From Elusimicrobiota bacterium (GTDB lineage: Bacteria; Elusimicrobiota; Elusimicrobia; Elusimicrobiales; UBA9959): a DNA stretch of 64,000 bases. Of this stretch, positions 39,020 to 47,600 are shown one piece after another. The notes under the pieces are model-generated. The model had not been told where the DNA came from and did no database searches. It saw nothing but the letters and a program-made list of their open reading frames with translations. The stretch's first letter is position 1. Every line of letters starts with the position of its first letter. The translations under genes and the position numbers were made by a program. Where the stretch lies: positions 186,001 through 250,000 of the forward strand of contig JAGVVD010000019.1 of NCBI GenBank assembly GCA_019135865.1. The letters run 5' to 3'.

Positions 39020-39210
39020 TCGGGCCCTCCCTTCGGTCGGGTCATCCTCGCTCCGAAAGGAATACTCCGCTCGGCCCTTCTACAAGGGGAGCTAAGCTCC
39101 CCGTTTCATCGTCGCTCGCTTATCCGGCCATGTGAGGCCGGAACCGCTCGCTGAACCCCTCTTATAAGGAACCCGCGCTCACTACGAAGGAACTCGCGCG
39201 GGCCTATATA
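39020..39210. other. structured spacer between tRNA-Ser and tRNA-Tyr
   Basis: No gene is seen. The spacer holds perfect small hairpins, for example GGGGAGC/GCTCCCC (39086-39092/39096-39102) and CCGGCC/GGCCGG near 39130, and CGCTCG-rich repeats. It may be processed tRNA precursor or relic repeat sequence. Confidence 0.5.
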
Positions 39211-39218
39211 GAGAAATC

Positions 39219-39305
39219 TGGTGGTTGGGAGAGGATTCGAACCTCTGTAGGGCGTAGCCCGACGGTTTTACAGACCGTTGCTTTTGACCGCTCAGCCACC
39301 CAACC
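39219..39305 (-). tRNA. tRNA-Tyr (GTA)
   Basis: The 87-nt class II tRNA, with encoded CCA, has the acceptor GGTTGGG/CCCAACC and the anticodon loop CTGTAAA (anticodon GTA). A variable arm and the T-loop GGTTCGAATC follow. It lies 204 nt upstream of tRNA-Ser on the same (minus) strand and could share its transcript. Confidence 0.93.
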
Positions 39306-39391
39306 TCTATGCGCCGGACGGCGGCGGCGAAGCGCCGTACCGCCCGACTCGCGGACAATAGTATATCAAAATTTGAAAATTCCAAAAATAG

Positions 39392-39397
39392 TATAAT
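39392..39397 (+). promoter_or_regulatory. -10 element for the hyp operon
   Basis: TATAAT lies 34 nt before hypC in an A/T-rich stretch; no clear -35 was found at 16-18 nt. GGAGG (39421-39425) is the ribosome site of hypC. Confidence 0.45.
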
Positions 39398-39430
39398 TCA
39401 GGTCTGGTAGCGCCCCCGTTCGGAGGTCCC

Positions 39431-39658
39431 ATGTGTCTGGCTGTTCCAGGAAAAATACTCTCTAAGAACGACGCTTCCGCCGAGGTGGATTTCGGCGGCA
39501 CCCGCCGCCGGGTCGCGCTCGACCTGGTCCCGGCCGCCGAAAAGGGCGATTATGTCCTGGTCCACGCCGGTTTCGCCATACAGGTCCTCGATCCCGGAGA
39601 GGCGAAGAAGACCCTCGACGTTTTCCAGGAACTTTATGAAAAAGGCTTCGAACCTTAA
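39431..39658 (+). CDS. hypC: [NiFe]-hydrogenase maturation chaperone HypC
   Basis: HypC carries the Fe(CN)2CO moiety together with HypD. The 75-residue protein begins MCLAVPGKIL, with the essential N-terminal Cys2, and has the beta-barrel core AEVDFGGTRRRVALDLV and GDYVLVHAGFAIQVLD. It is the first gene of the hyp operon, overlapping hypD by 23 nt. Confidence 0.95.
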   Translation: MCLAVPGKILSKNDASAEVDFGGTRRRVALDLVPAAEKGDYVLVHAGFAIQVLDPGEAKKTLDVFQELYEKGFEP

Positions 39659-40772
39659 ACTTCCCGCCGACACGGCGCCGCTTTTCCGCGACAGGGAACT
39701 GGCCGCCCGCATGGTCTCGGCCATCGGCGAAAAGGCCGCGCGCCTGGCCGCGTCCGGCCGCCGCCGCGCCAACTTCATGGAGGTCTGCGGCACGCATACC
39801 ATGTCCATCGCCGCGGCCGGCCTGCGCCGCCTGCTCCCGGCCCCGGTCAAGATGCTCTCGGGCCCCGGCTGCCCCGTCTGCGTGACTTCCCAGGGCGACA
39901 TCGACCGGCTCATAGAACTGGCCCTCGTCAAAGGCGTGACCGTCGCCACTTTCGGCGACATGCTGAAGGTCAAGGGCAGCAAGGGACTGGACCTGCAGGC
40001 CGCCCGCGAGAAAGGCGCCGACGTGCGCGTGGTGTACTCTCCCCTCGACGCGCTGGATATCGCCGGCGCGGGATCCTCCCGCAAGGTCGTCTTCATCGGC
40101 GTCGGCTTCGAGACCACCGCCCCGGTCATAGGCGGCGTGCTGGCGCGCGCCAGGGCCGCCGGCCTTAAGAACTTCTTCGTCGCGCCGCTCTTCAAACTGG
40201 TCCCTCCCGCCCTGGAAGCCCTTCTTTCGTCGGGCGAGGGGGAAGTGGACGGCTTCATCATGCCGGGCCATGTCAGCGCGATAATAGGTCCCGAACCCTA
40301 CCGTTTCGTGGCCGAAAAATACAAGGTCCCCTGCGTCATAGCCGGCTTCGAACCGCTCGACATCCTGCGCGGCGTGGACGCCCTGCTCGGCCAGATGCTC
40401 TCGGGCCGGCCGGAGGTCGATACCGAGTACAGCCGCGTGGTGAAAGCGGGCGGGAATCCCGCCGCCCTGAAGCTTATGTCCGAGGTCTTCGCCCCGGCCG
40501 ACGCCTCCTGGCGCGCCATCGGTAAGATCCCCGGCTCGGGCCTGGCCCTCTCGCCCGCCTACCGGAAGTTCGACGCTTTCGCGGAGTTCGGGGTTAAAGA
40601 GCGCGAGGCGCCGGAACCGAAAGGGTGCCTCTGCGGACTTATCCTGACCGGCAAGGCCTCTCCGCCGGACTGCCGCCTCTTCGGCAAGGCCTGCACCCCC
40701 TCGTCGGCCGTGGGGCCCTGCATGGTCTCTTCCGAAGGCGCCTGCGCCGCCTGGTTCAAATACGGCGGCTGA
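39636..40772 (+). CDS. hypD: hydrogenase maturation protein HypD
   Basis: HypD is the iron-sulfur scaffold on which Fe(CN)2CO is built. The 378-residue protein has MEVCGTHTMSI, SGPGCPVCVT and the C-terminal cysteine cluster GCLCGLILTG, PPDCRLFGKACTPSSAVGPCMVSSEGACAAW, which includes the [4Fe-4S] ligands. The ATG at 39636 inside hypC gives a normal N-terminus. The stop overlaps the LysR start. Confidence 0.95.
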   Translation: MKKASNLKLPADTAPLFRDRELAARMVSAIGEKAARLAASGRRRANFMEVCGTHTMSIAAAGLRRLLPAPVKMLSGPGCPVCVTSQGDIDRLIELALVKGVTVATFGDMLKVKGSKGLDLQAAREKGADVRVVYSPLDALDIAGAGSSRKVVFIGVGFETTAPVIGGVLARARAAGLKNFFVAPLFKLVPPALEALLSSGEGEVDGFIMPGHVSAIIGPEPYRFVAEKYKVPCVIAGFEPLDILRGVDALLGQMLSGRPEVDTEYSRVVKAGGNPAALKLMSEVFAPADASWRAIGKIPGSGLALSPAYRKFDAFAEFGVKEREAPEPKGCLCGLILTGKASPPDCRLFGKACTPSSAVGPCMVSSEGACAAWFKYGG

Positions 40773-41686
40773 TGATGACCATAGAGACGCTCAAGCTCTT
40801 CCGCGACCTGGCCGACACCGGCAGTTTCTCGCGCGCCGCCGAGCTCAACGGCGTCACCCAGTCGGCGGTCAGCCAGCAGCTCAAGAAACTCGAGCGCACC
40901 TTCCGCTGTCCGCTGGTCAACCGCGGCCGCGACGGCGTCACGCTCACCGACGAGGGGACTTCCCTTTACGAGGCGGCCAAAAAGATCTCGGCCCTCTACT
41001 CCTCCGTCCTCTCCTCCATCGTCAGGTCGCAGCCGGGCAAGTCCGCCGGTTCGGTCCGCATTTCCGCCATCTACAGCACGGGCCTTTACCTCCTCCAGGG
41101 CTACATAAGCCGGTTCATGTCGGCCCGCCCGGAGATAAAGGTCAGCGTCGAGTACCGTCAGTCGGAACAGGTGGCCGCCGACGTGCAGGCCGGCCGCGCC
41201 GATTTCGGTTTCCTGGCCTGCGCCCCCAAAAAACAGGGGGACATTTCCTACCTGCCGGTCTGCGCCGAGGAGATGATGCTGGCGGCCCCGGAGAATTCCC
41301 CCGCGGCGCGCGCCGACGAGATAGGCCGCGAGGCCCTGGGCTCCATGGACTTCGTGCTCTTCGACAAGGCCTACCCGTCGAGAAAGTTCATAGACGATTT
41401 CTTCGGGAGAGAAGGGCTGGCGCTCAGGGTGAAGATGGAGCTCGATGACATCGAGACCATAAAGACCGCGGTGCGCTCGGGCGTGGGCGCCTCGATCCTG
41501 CCCGTCTCCGCTTTCGGCGGGGGGGATTCGCGCGGCATAAAGGCCGTCAGGTTCCGCGACCTCGACCTGCGCCGCACCGTCTACCTGCTCCGCTCCCGCA
41601 CGCGCAAGCTCAGCCCGGCCGCGCGGCATTTTCTCGACACCGTCTTCGAAAAAGGAAAGTCCATATGCCCGGAAAGAGCGGCCTGA
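40772..41686 (+). CDS. LysR-type transcriptional regulator within the hyp operon
   Basis: The 304-residue protein has the N-terminal winged HTH (TIETLKLFRDLADTGSFSRAAELNGVTQSAVSQQLKKLE) and a LysR substrate-binding domain (about 90-295). It overlaps hypD by 1 nt and hypE by 22 nt, so it is translated within the maturation operon rather than divergently, which is unusual for LysR regulators. It probably regulates hydrogenase or maturation genes in response to a small ligand; the ligand is unknown. Confidence 0.9.
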   Translation: MMTIETLKLFRDLADTGSFSRAAELNGVTQSAVSQQLKKLERTFRCPLVNRGRDGVTLTDEGTSLYEAAKKISALYSSVLSSIVRSQPGKSAGSVRISAIYSTGLYLLQGYISRFMSARPEIKVSVEYRQSEQVAADVQAGRADFGFLACAPKKQGDISYLPVCAEEMMLAAPENSPAARADEIGREALGSMDFVLFDKAYPSRKFIDDFFGREGLALRVKMELDDIETIKTAVRSGVGASILPVSAFGGGDSRGIKAVRFRDLDLRRTVYLLRSRTRKLSPAARHFLDTVFEKGKSICPERAA

Positions 41687-42687
41687 AAGTCCCCGGCAGG
41701 ATAACGCTGGCTTACGGCAGCGGCGGCCGCCTTACCCACGAACTGGTCTCGGGCCTTTTCGCCCGCGCCTTCGCCAACAAGGCCCTGGCCGAGCTCGCCG
41801 ACTCGGCCGTCATAAAGGCCGGCCGCGAGCGCCTGGCCTTCACCACCGACGGCTACGTGGTCAGCCCGCTCTTCTTCCCCGGCGGCGATATCGGCAAACT
41901 GGCCGTCTGCGGCACCGTCAACGACCTGGCCGTCAAGGGCGCCCGCCCGCTGGCCCTTTCGGCCTCGTTCATAATCGAAGAGGGCTTCGACGGGGAACTG
42001 CTCAAAAAAGCCGTCCTCTCCATGAAAGCGGCGGCCGCCGAGGCCGGCGTCGATATAGTCACCGGCGACACGAAGGTGGTCGACAAGGGCAAGGCCGACG
42101 GGCTTTTCATCTCCACGGCGGGCGTGGGCCTCATCCCCGCCGGCAGGGACCTCTCCTTCGGGGCGCTGCGGCCCGGCGACGAACTTCTCGTCAGCGGTCC
42201 GTTGGGCGATCACGGCGTGGCGGTCATGAACGCGCGCAACAACCTGGGGCTGAGCGGCCTCAGGAGCGACTGCGCCCCGCTGAACGGCCTGACGGAGAAA
42301 GCCTTGTCCGCCGGCGCCGTGCGCGCCATGCGCGACCTCACCCGCGGCGGCCTGGCCACCGCGCTCAACGAGGCGGCGGCCGCTTCCGGCCTGTCGATAG
42401 AGCTCGACGAGGAAAAAGTGCCGGTCTCGCCGGTCACGGCCAACGCCTGCGCCCTGCTGGGCCTGGACCCCCTCTATTCAGCCAACGAGGGCAGGATGAT
42501 GCTGTTCTGCCCGCCCTCTTCTTCCGCTAAAGTCCTGCGCGCCCTGCGCTCCCACCGCTACGGCCGCGGCGCCGTCATAGCCGGGCGCGTCCTGGGAAAG
42601 GGCGGCGACGTCACGCTGCGCACCGCCGTGGGCGGTTCGCGCCTGCTGCGCATGCTGGAAGGCGAGCAGCTCCCCCGCATCTGCTGA
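41665..42687 (+). CDS. hypE: hydrogenase maturation protein HypE
   Basis: HypE dehydrates its C-terminal thiocarboxamide to thiocyanate, the cyanide donor. The 340-residue protein has the PurM-like ATP-binding fold (LAYGSGGRLTHELV, TTDGYVVSPLFFPGGDIGKLAVCGTVNDLAVKGARP, RDLTRGGLATALNE) and the diagnostic C-terminus PRIC with the acceptor Cys. It overlaps the LysR gene by 22 nt and shares one base with the next gene. Confidence 0.96.
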   Translation: MPGKSGLKVPGRITLAYGSGGRLTHELVSGLFARAFANKALAELADSAVIKAGRERLAFTTDGYVVSPLFFPGGDIGKLAVCGTVNDLAVKGARPLALSASFIIEEGFDGELLKKAVLSMKAAAAEAGVDIVTGDTKVVDKGKADGLFISTAGVGLIPAGRDLSFGALRPGDELLVSGPLGDHGVAVMNARNNLGLSGLRSDCAPLNGLTEKALSAGAVRAMRDLTRGGLATALNEAAAASGLSIELDEEKVPVSPVTANACALLGLDPLYSANEGRMMLFCPPSSSAKVLRALRSHRYGRGAVIAGRVLGKGGDVTLRTAVGGSRLLRMLEGEQLPRIC

Positions 42688-43502
42688 TGAAAAAAACCTC
42701 CTATTGGGCCATCGCCCTGCTGGTCACCCTTTTCTTCGCCGTCTTCCAGCGGGCGACGGGCCCGACCTACCCGGTGAAGGGAAAGAACCTGGAGTTCGGC
42801 GGGGCGCTCGTCTCCTCCTACCGCCTGCCGCGCAGCTGCACCACCGGCGGGGACGATTGCCTTATAAAGGTCGTGAGCGAAAACCCGGTGGAGGTCGGCC
42901 TGGCCTGGCGGCGCCTGGGCGCGAACGAACCCTTCTCGGGGACGGAGATCGCTTCCGACGGGCCCCTGTATTCGGCGCGCCTGCCCGACCAGCCGCCCGC
43001 CGGCAAGCTGGAGTATTATGTCACGCTGCGGAGCGGCGGAGAGAGCATGACGCTGGGGCCGGAGCGGGTGGTTACCCGCTTCAAGGGCGCGGTGCCCGGC
43101 CGGATACTTATACCCCATGTCCTGCTGATGTTCCTCTTCATGGTCTTCTCCGTTCGCATAGCCATAACACTCTTCACCCGCGACCTGGTGGTGAAGCACG
43201 CCGTGGCCTGGAACGCCGCTTTTCTTCTGCTGGGCGGCTTCGTCTTCGGCCCGCTGACCCAGTACCACGCCTTCGGCCATTACTGGACCGGCTGGCCTTT
43301 CGGCGGCGACCTCACCGACAATAAGACCCTCGTCATGCTCATATTCTGGCTGGCCGCACTGTGGGCTTCCTTCAGGGCGAAGAACCCGCGCCCCTGGGTC
43401 ATCGCCGCTTTTATCGTCACCCTCCTCGTCTATTTCATCCCGCACAGCATGTACGGCAGCCAGCTAGACTACTCCACCGGCCGGGTAGTCACCGGCCGCT
43501 AG
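42687..43502 (+). CDS. hypothetical polytopic membrane protein in the hyp operon
   Basis: The 271-residue protein has one N-terminal helix (about 5-22), an extracytoplasmic beta-rich domain (about 25-125, with Cys pair CTTGGDDC) and four transmembrane helices (about 135-155, 168-188, 210-228 and 235-255). His residues occur in QYHAFGHYW between helices. I recognise no family. The 1-nt overlap with hypE suggests a role with hydrogenase maturation or a membrane-bound hydrogenase, but this is only positional. Confidence 0.6.
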   Translation: MKKTSYWAIALLVTLFFAVFQRATGPTYPVKGKNLEFGGALVSSYRLPRSCTTGGDDCLIKVVSENPVEVGLAWRRLGANEPFSGTEIASDGPLYSARLPDQPPAGKLEYYVTLRSGGESMTLGPERVVTRFKGAVPGRILIPHVLLMFLFMVFSVRIAITLFTRDLVVKHAVAWNAAFLLLGGFVFGPLTQYHAFGHYWTGWPFGGDLTDNKTLVMLIFWLAALWASFRAKNPRPWVIAAFIVTLLVYFIPHSMYGSQLDYSTGRVVTGR

Positions 43503-43562
43503 CGGTCGTCATGAGGAGACAAACGGGATGGCGGGGGCCTCACCTAAGAAAAACCGTCCGAA

Positions 43563-43643
43563 GGCCCGAGCTTACGGAGTATGCGCCGCAGCTGACGGTG
43601 CTTTGCTCCTCGCGGAGCGGAGGCGCATACGAGCGCGAGGGCC
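43563..43643. repeat. hairpin element upstream of hypF
   Basis: GTATGCGCC (43579-43587) pairs with GGCGCATAC (43622-43630), with an outer GGCCC/GGGCC pair. The upstream part (AGAAAAACCGTCCGAAGGCCCGAG, split here as AGAAAAACCGTCCG and GGCCCGAG) is similar to the rsmA-upstream element at about 26276-26302. No gene lies here. Confidence 0.5.
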
Positions 43644-43682
43644 GAGGTCGCTGACATCAGGAAGAAAATAATCGTAAAAGGC

Positions 43683-45938
43683 GTGGTGCAGGGCGTCGGC
43701 TTCAGGCCGAACGTCTACAAGCTCGCCCTCGAGCACAAGGTCTCCGGCTGGGTCCGCAACGACCTCGGCGGCGTCACCATAGAAGCCCAGGGCCCCGCCT
43801 CCGCCTTAGAGGTCTTCATCTCCGGCATAAAACACAAATCGCCGCCGCAGTCCCGCGTCGATTCCCTGACGGTCTCGTCCCTTAAACCCGGCCCGGGCGG
43901 CCCTTTCACCATCAAGGAAAGCGCCGCCGCCGGCCCCTCCTCGGCCATGATTCCGGCCGACCTGGGCCTCTGCGCCGACTGTCGCCGCGAAATGCACGAC
44001 CCGCGCGACCGGCGCCATCTCTACCCCTTCACCAACTGCACCAACTGCGGCCCCCGCTTCACAATAGTGAAGACGCTGCCCTATGACAGGCCCAAGACCA
44101 CTATGGCGCCCTTTAAGATGTGCCCGGCCTGCTCCAGAGAGTATCACGATCCGCTCGACCGCCGCTTCCACGCCCAACCCAACGCCTGCCCCGTCTGCGG
44201 GCCCCGTGTCTATTGCTTCGCGCGGGGCAGGCGCGTCGAGGGGGCGAAGGCCCTGTCGCTGGCCGCCGCCGCCCTGAAAAAGGGGGAGATCGCCGCTCTC
44301 AAGAGCCTCGGCGGCTTCCACCTGGCCTGCGACGTTTCCGCCGCCATGCCCGTGGCGCGGCTGCGCGCGGCCAAGAGGCGCCCGCATAAGCCGCTGGCCA
44401 TCATGGCCCCGTCCCTGGCCTGGGCGCTGCGCCATTTCGATATTTCGTCCCGCGAGCGTGAGCTGCTCGCTTCCCCGCCGGCGCCGATAGTGACCCTGCG
44501 CAAGCTGCGTCCGGCTTCGTTCGGCGCCGCCGCGCCCCGCCTCTCCTCCGTCGGCGTCATGCTGCCCTATACGCCGCTGCACGAGGCCCTTTTCGCCGCC
44601 CTGGCCGCCCGCGGCTTCGCCGGGCCGCTGGTCATGACCTCCGGCAACAGGCGCGACGAGCCCATTTCGAAGGACGACGCGGAAGCTGAAAAGGCCCTGG
44701 CGGGCATAGCCGGCTTCTTCCTATTCCACGACCGCCCCATACACAACCGCATCGACGACAGCGTGACCTTCGTCGGCGCCGGGGAGCCGCGCTATATAAG
44801 GATGGCGCGCGGCGCCGTGCCGTTCGCGGTCAGGCTTCCTCTCAGGCCGAAAGCCCCGCTCTATTGCGCCGGGTCCGATCTCAAGAGTTCGTTCTGCCTG
44901 ACGCGCGGGGACGAGGCGTATCTTTCGCAGTACATAGGCGACCTTGAGGAAGCGGGGAACCGGGATTTCCACCTGGAGACTTACCGCAAGATGACGGCGC
45001 TGCTGGGCGTGAAGCCCCGCGCCGCCGTCGCCGATCTCCATCCGGATTATTTTTCCTCCGCCCTGCCGGCCAAGCTGGGCCTGAAGGCGGACCGCTGCCA
45101 GCATCACCTGGCCCATCTCCTGTCCGTCGCGGCCGAGAACGGCCTCAAGCCCCCGTTCTGCGGCGCGGCTTTCGACGGCACCGGCTACGGTTCCGACGGC
45201 GCCATCTGGGGAGGGGAATTCCTGTCGGTGACCGGCAGGTCCTGGCGCCGCGAAGGACGCCTGCGCCCTTTCCGGCTGCCCGGCGGCGACGCCGCCGCGC
45301 TGGAGCCCTGGCGGCCGCTGATTTCGATGGCCGCCGAATGCGGCCCGGCGGCGTTGGCGAAAGCCTTCAGGTTGGCGCCGTCCGCTTCAGCCGTCTCCAC
45401 GGTCCTGAAGATGGGGCAGGCGGGGGTCAACTCGCCGCTCTCCTCTTCGATGGGCCGCCTCTTCGACGCCGTCGCCTGCGCCGCCGGCCTCGGGACCTCT
45501 TCCACCTACGAGGCGCAGGGGCCGATGGAGCTCGAAAGCCTCTGCGGCGACCGTCCCGGCTCCGGTTATAAGTTCGGCGTGGCCGGCAAAGCCGGCAGCA
45601 TGGAGCTGGACTGGCGCCCGGTCCTGGCCTCCGCGCTGGCCGAAAAGGGCCGCGGTCGCGCCAGGGCGGCGGCCATAGCGGGGAAGTTCCACCTCGGCCT
45701 GGCCGAAGCCGCGGCGGACATACTGGCGGCCATGGCGCGCCGGCTCGGCGTTAAAGAGGTGATACTCTGCGGCGGCGTCTTCCAGAACCGCGTCCTGCTG
45801 GAATGGACCTCGGAACTGCTCGCCGCCCGAGGCCTGCGCCCGCTGGCCAACCGCTTCTCCCCCGTGAACGACGGCTGCATAGCCCTCGGCCAGGCCTATT
45901 TCGCCGCCGCCGGGCTGCCGACCCTCCCTTCCAAATAA
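43683..45938 (+). CDS. hypF: carbamoyltransferase HypF (start uncertain)
   Basis: HypF transfers carbamoyl phosphate to the HypE Cys. The protein has an N-terminal acylphosphatase domain (VQGVGFRPNVYKLA, GWVRNDLGG), two zinc fingers (CADC/CTNC and CPAC/CPVC), a YrdC-like domain and a C-terminal carbamoyltransferase domain (HHLAHLLSVAAEN, CGGVFQNRVL). From GTG 43683 it is 751 residues, but the first beta-strand of the acylphosphatase domain (IRKKIIVKGV) is encoded just upstream at about 43656-43685. No ATG/GTG/TTG precedes it after the in-frame stop at 43593. An ATC at 43656 with GAGG 8 nt upstream is a candidate unusual start. Confidence 0.92.
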   Translation: MVQGVGFRPNVYKLALEHKVSGWVRNDLGGVTIEAQGPASALEVFISGIKHKSPPQSRVDSLTVSSLKPGPGGPFTIKESAAAGPSSAMIPADLGLCADCRREMHDPRDRRHLYPFTNCTNCGPRFTIVKTLPYDRPKTTMAPFKMCPACSREYHDPLDRRFHAQPNACPVCGPRVYCFARGRRVEGAKALSLAAAALKKGEIAALKSLGGFHLACDVSAAMPVARLRAAKRRPHKPLAIMAPSLAWALRHFDISSRERELLASPPAPIVTLRKLRPASFGAAAPRLSSVGVMLPYTPLHEALFAALAARGFAGPLVMTSGNRRDEPISKDDAEAEKALAGIAGFFLFHDRPIHNRIDDSVTFVGAGEPRYIRMARGAVPFAVRLPLRPKAPLYCAGSDLKSSFCLTRGDEAYLSQYIGDLEEAGNRDFHLETYRKMTALLGVKPRAAVADLHPDYFSSALPAKLGLKADRCQHHLAHLLSVAAENGLKPPFCGAAFDGTGYGSDGAIWGGEFLSVTGRSWRREGRLRPFRLPGGDAAALEPWRPLISMAAECGPAALAKAFRLAPSASAVSTVLKMGQAGVNSPLSSSMGRLFDAVACAAGLGTSSTYEAQGPMELESLCGDRPGSGYKFGVAGKAGSMELDWRPVLASALAEKGRGRARAAAIAGKFHLGLAEAAADILAAMARRLGVKEVILCGGVFQNRVLLEWTSELLAARGLRPLANRFSPVNDGCIALGQAYFAAAGLPTLPSK

Positions 45939-45970
45939 GAAAGCCGCCCGCCTTGCGGCGGACGGCTTTC
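45939..45970. terminator. bidirectional terminator after hypF
   Basis: GAAAGCCGCCCGCC (45939-45952) pairs with GGCGGACGGCTTTC (45957-45970) with one G-T-type mismatch; A- and T-rich flanks serve both convergent genes. Confidence 0.8.
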
Positions 45971-45987
45971 CGAAGATCGCCGTTAGA

Positions 45988-47391
45988 TCACTTGGCGGTC
46001 ATCCACTGCATGAACTCGTCCCATTTGCCGTCGTTGGCCCAGGCGAGCTGGCCGTAGGTGGAGTCGAAGCTCCAGGTCGGCAGGTAGACGGCCAGGCCAT
46101 AGGCTTTTTCGAACCGGGAGCCCGTGGTGGCGTTGTCTATAAGGACGCGGTCGTAGAGGTGGTTCATGACCTCGACGGTCTTGTACTGCAGCGCCTTGTT
46201 CTGCGTCTTCTCATGGACCAGTTCCATGAAGTGGGTCAGGTCCCTGGACCCGGCGCCGCCGAAGCCGACGGCAGCCCCGCGGGCGGTTTTGAGCATTTCC
46301 TTGTCTTCCTGCATGGCGAGCTCCACCCACTGGTCGAGAAGCTGGCGGTAGCGGGCTATGCCGGAGGTCCTGACCGCCGACTGCGTGGTCGCGGTGCCCT
46401 TGGGCGAATAGAAGGCCTTGTAGCCCTGCACCGCGGCCGCGGCCATGACCTCGGAGGTCAGGTTGGACTGGTTGGAGTGCACGCGCGAGAGGAACTCGTG
46501 GTAGCCCCAGCCGTCGCCGGGCTCGTTCTCCTCGGAACCCACGACGATCCTGGCGGCGTCCTTGAGCTCGTAGACCACTTCCGCCATCTGCATCAGGCAG
46601 GCGTCGGAGGCGTAGATGTCCACGCCGCCCATCTCGCGGATGGCCTGGGCCAGCTCTACGGTGTTGATGTGGTTGCCGGTCTCGTCGTCGTAGGAGATGC
46701 CCTTCATGATCTCGGGCTGTATCCCTTTCATCTCCCAGCCGGAGCCGTGGTTCCAGCCGATGAGCATATAGCGCCTGGCGGGGTAGTTCTGCTTGACCCA
46801 CTTGCCGAACTCGGCGAGCTGCCGCCAGTCGCCCATGTCCACGCTGCCCATGTCCTGGACGAGCTTGGAGCTGAGGGAGGAGTTGTCGCCGTCCTTGACT
46901 ATCTCGTAGCGGCGCACGCCGGTCCAGTCGGTGCTGGCGTCCCTGGCCGCGTCCTTCATCATCATGGGGGGCATGTTCCAGTGCGGGTTAGGCCAGCCGG
47001 GATGCGGTACGATCGGACCAGGGGTGCTCCAGTCGTCGTAATAGCCGCCGCCGGGGTAATCCGGGTAGGAGGGAGCGGTGTACTTCATCCGCGCCGACTG
47101 CGTGATTATGTTCACGTTGGAGGTGGGCCCGAACTGCTCCATCTCGTTCATGTCCTGTATGACGTAGCTCGAGAGGTTGTTCTTGCCGTTTATGAAGACC
47201 ATTATGGTCCAGTCCTTGACGGCCTTGGTCTCGGCGGCGGGGGCCTGTATCTCGGGCGTCGCTATTTCCGCGGCCTGCCCTATCACGTCCTTGAGGTCCG
47301 TGAGCGTGTCGAAGGACACGTTCTGGGCACGCGCGACGGAGGCGGCCAGCAGGAGCGCCGGCACTATCTTAATGAGATGCGTTTTCCTCAT
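45988..47391 (-). CDS. second secreted clostripain-family (C11) cysteine peptidase
   Basis: The 467-residue precursor has a signal peptide (ending near VARAQ). The C11 core has catalytic His215 in IGWNHGSGW and Cys265 in YASDACLMQM. Compared with the paralogue at 14124-15500 it has a Pro/Tyr/Gly/Met-rich insertion (about 110-155) before the conserved DWTGVRRYE block. It lies convergent to hypF and divergent from nikR. It is probably an extracellular protease; no link to the nickel genes is evident. Confidence 0.9.
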   Translation of the reverse strand: MRKTHLIKIVPALLLAASVARAQNVSFDTLTDLKDVIGQAAEIATPEIQAPAAETKAVKDWTIMVFINGKNNLSSYVIQDMNEMEQFGPTSNVNIITQSARMKYTAPSYPDYPGGGYYDDWSTPGPIVPHPGWPNPHWNMPPMMMKDAARDASTDWTGVRRYEIVKDGDNSSLSSKLVQDMGSVDMGDWRQLAEFGKWVKQNYPARRYMLIGWNHGSGWEMKGIQPEIMKGISYDDETGNHINTVELAQAIREMGGVDIYASDACLMQMAEVVYELKDAARIVVGSEENEPGDGWGYHEFLSRVHSNQSNLTSEVMAAAAVQGYKAFYSPKGTATTQSAVRTSGIARYRQLLDQWVELAMQEDKEMLKTARGAAVGFGGAGSRDLTHFMELVHEKTQNKALQYKTVEVMNHLYDRVLIDNATTGSRFEKAYGLAVYLPTWSFDSTYGQLAWANDGKWDEFMQWMTAK

Positions 47392-47561
47392 CTTTTCTCC
47401 TATTGCGGCTGTGTTTGACTACGGCTACTATGATACAAATCAATATTTACATCCCTATGGGCTATAAGGGTAAGCCGCCGGACGGCAAAGGACCCAGGGC
47501 TTTACGGGACTTTGGCTCCATGACCGGCGTCAACCGGTAGGCGCCGCGGGGACCGGAGCGC

Positions 47562-47590
47562 TTGACCCTCGGGCGGTTAAGTGTTACAAT
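47562..47590 (+). promoter_or_regulatory. promoter for nikR with overlapping inverted repeat
   Basis: TTGACC (47562-47567), a 17-nt spacer and TACAAT (47585-47590). The ATG at 47601 is 10 nt past the -10, so the mRNA is nearly leaderless. GTTAA (47576-47580) and TTAAC (47591-47595) flank the -10 symmetrically and might be an operator for autoregulation (weak). Confidence 0.65.
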
Positions 47591-47600
47591 TTAACTAAAG

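Noticed and set aside
38759-39154. 131-codon open frame covering the right inverted repeat and tRNA-Ser
   Set aside because: It runs through a tRNA gene (antisense) and repeat sequence and has no ribosome site or domain.
36938-39305. Integrated element using the tRNA genes as attachment sites
   Set aside because: No integrase, no direct repeat of a tRNA 3' end and no phage or conjugation genes are present; the repeats seen are inverted.
47400-47600. Classical NikR operator (GTATGA-N16-TCATAC) in the nikR-C11 spacer
   Set aside because: No such pair is present; only a weak GTTAA/TTAAC symmetry around the nikR -10 box was found.
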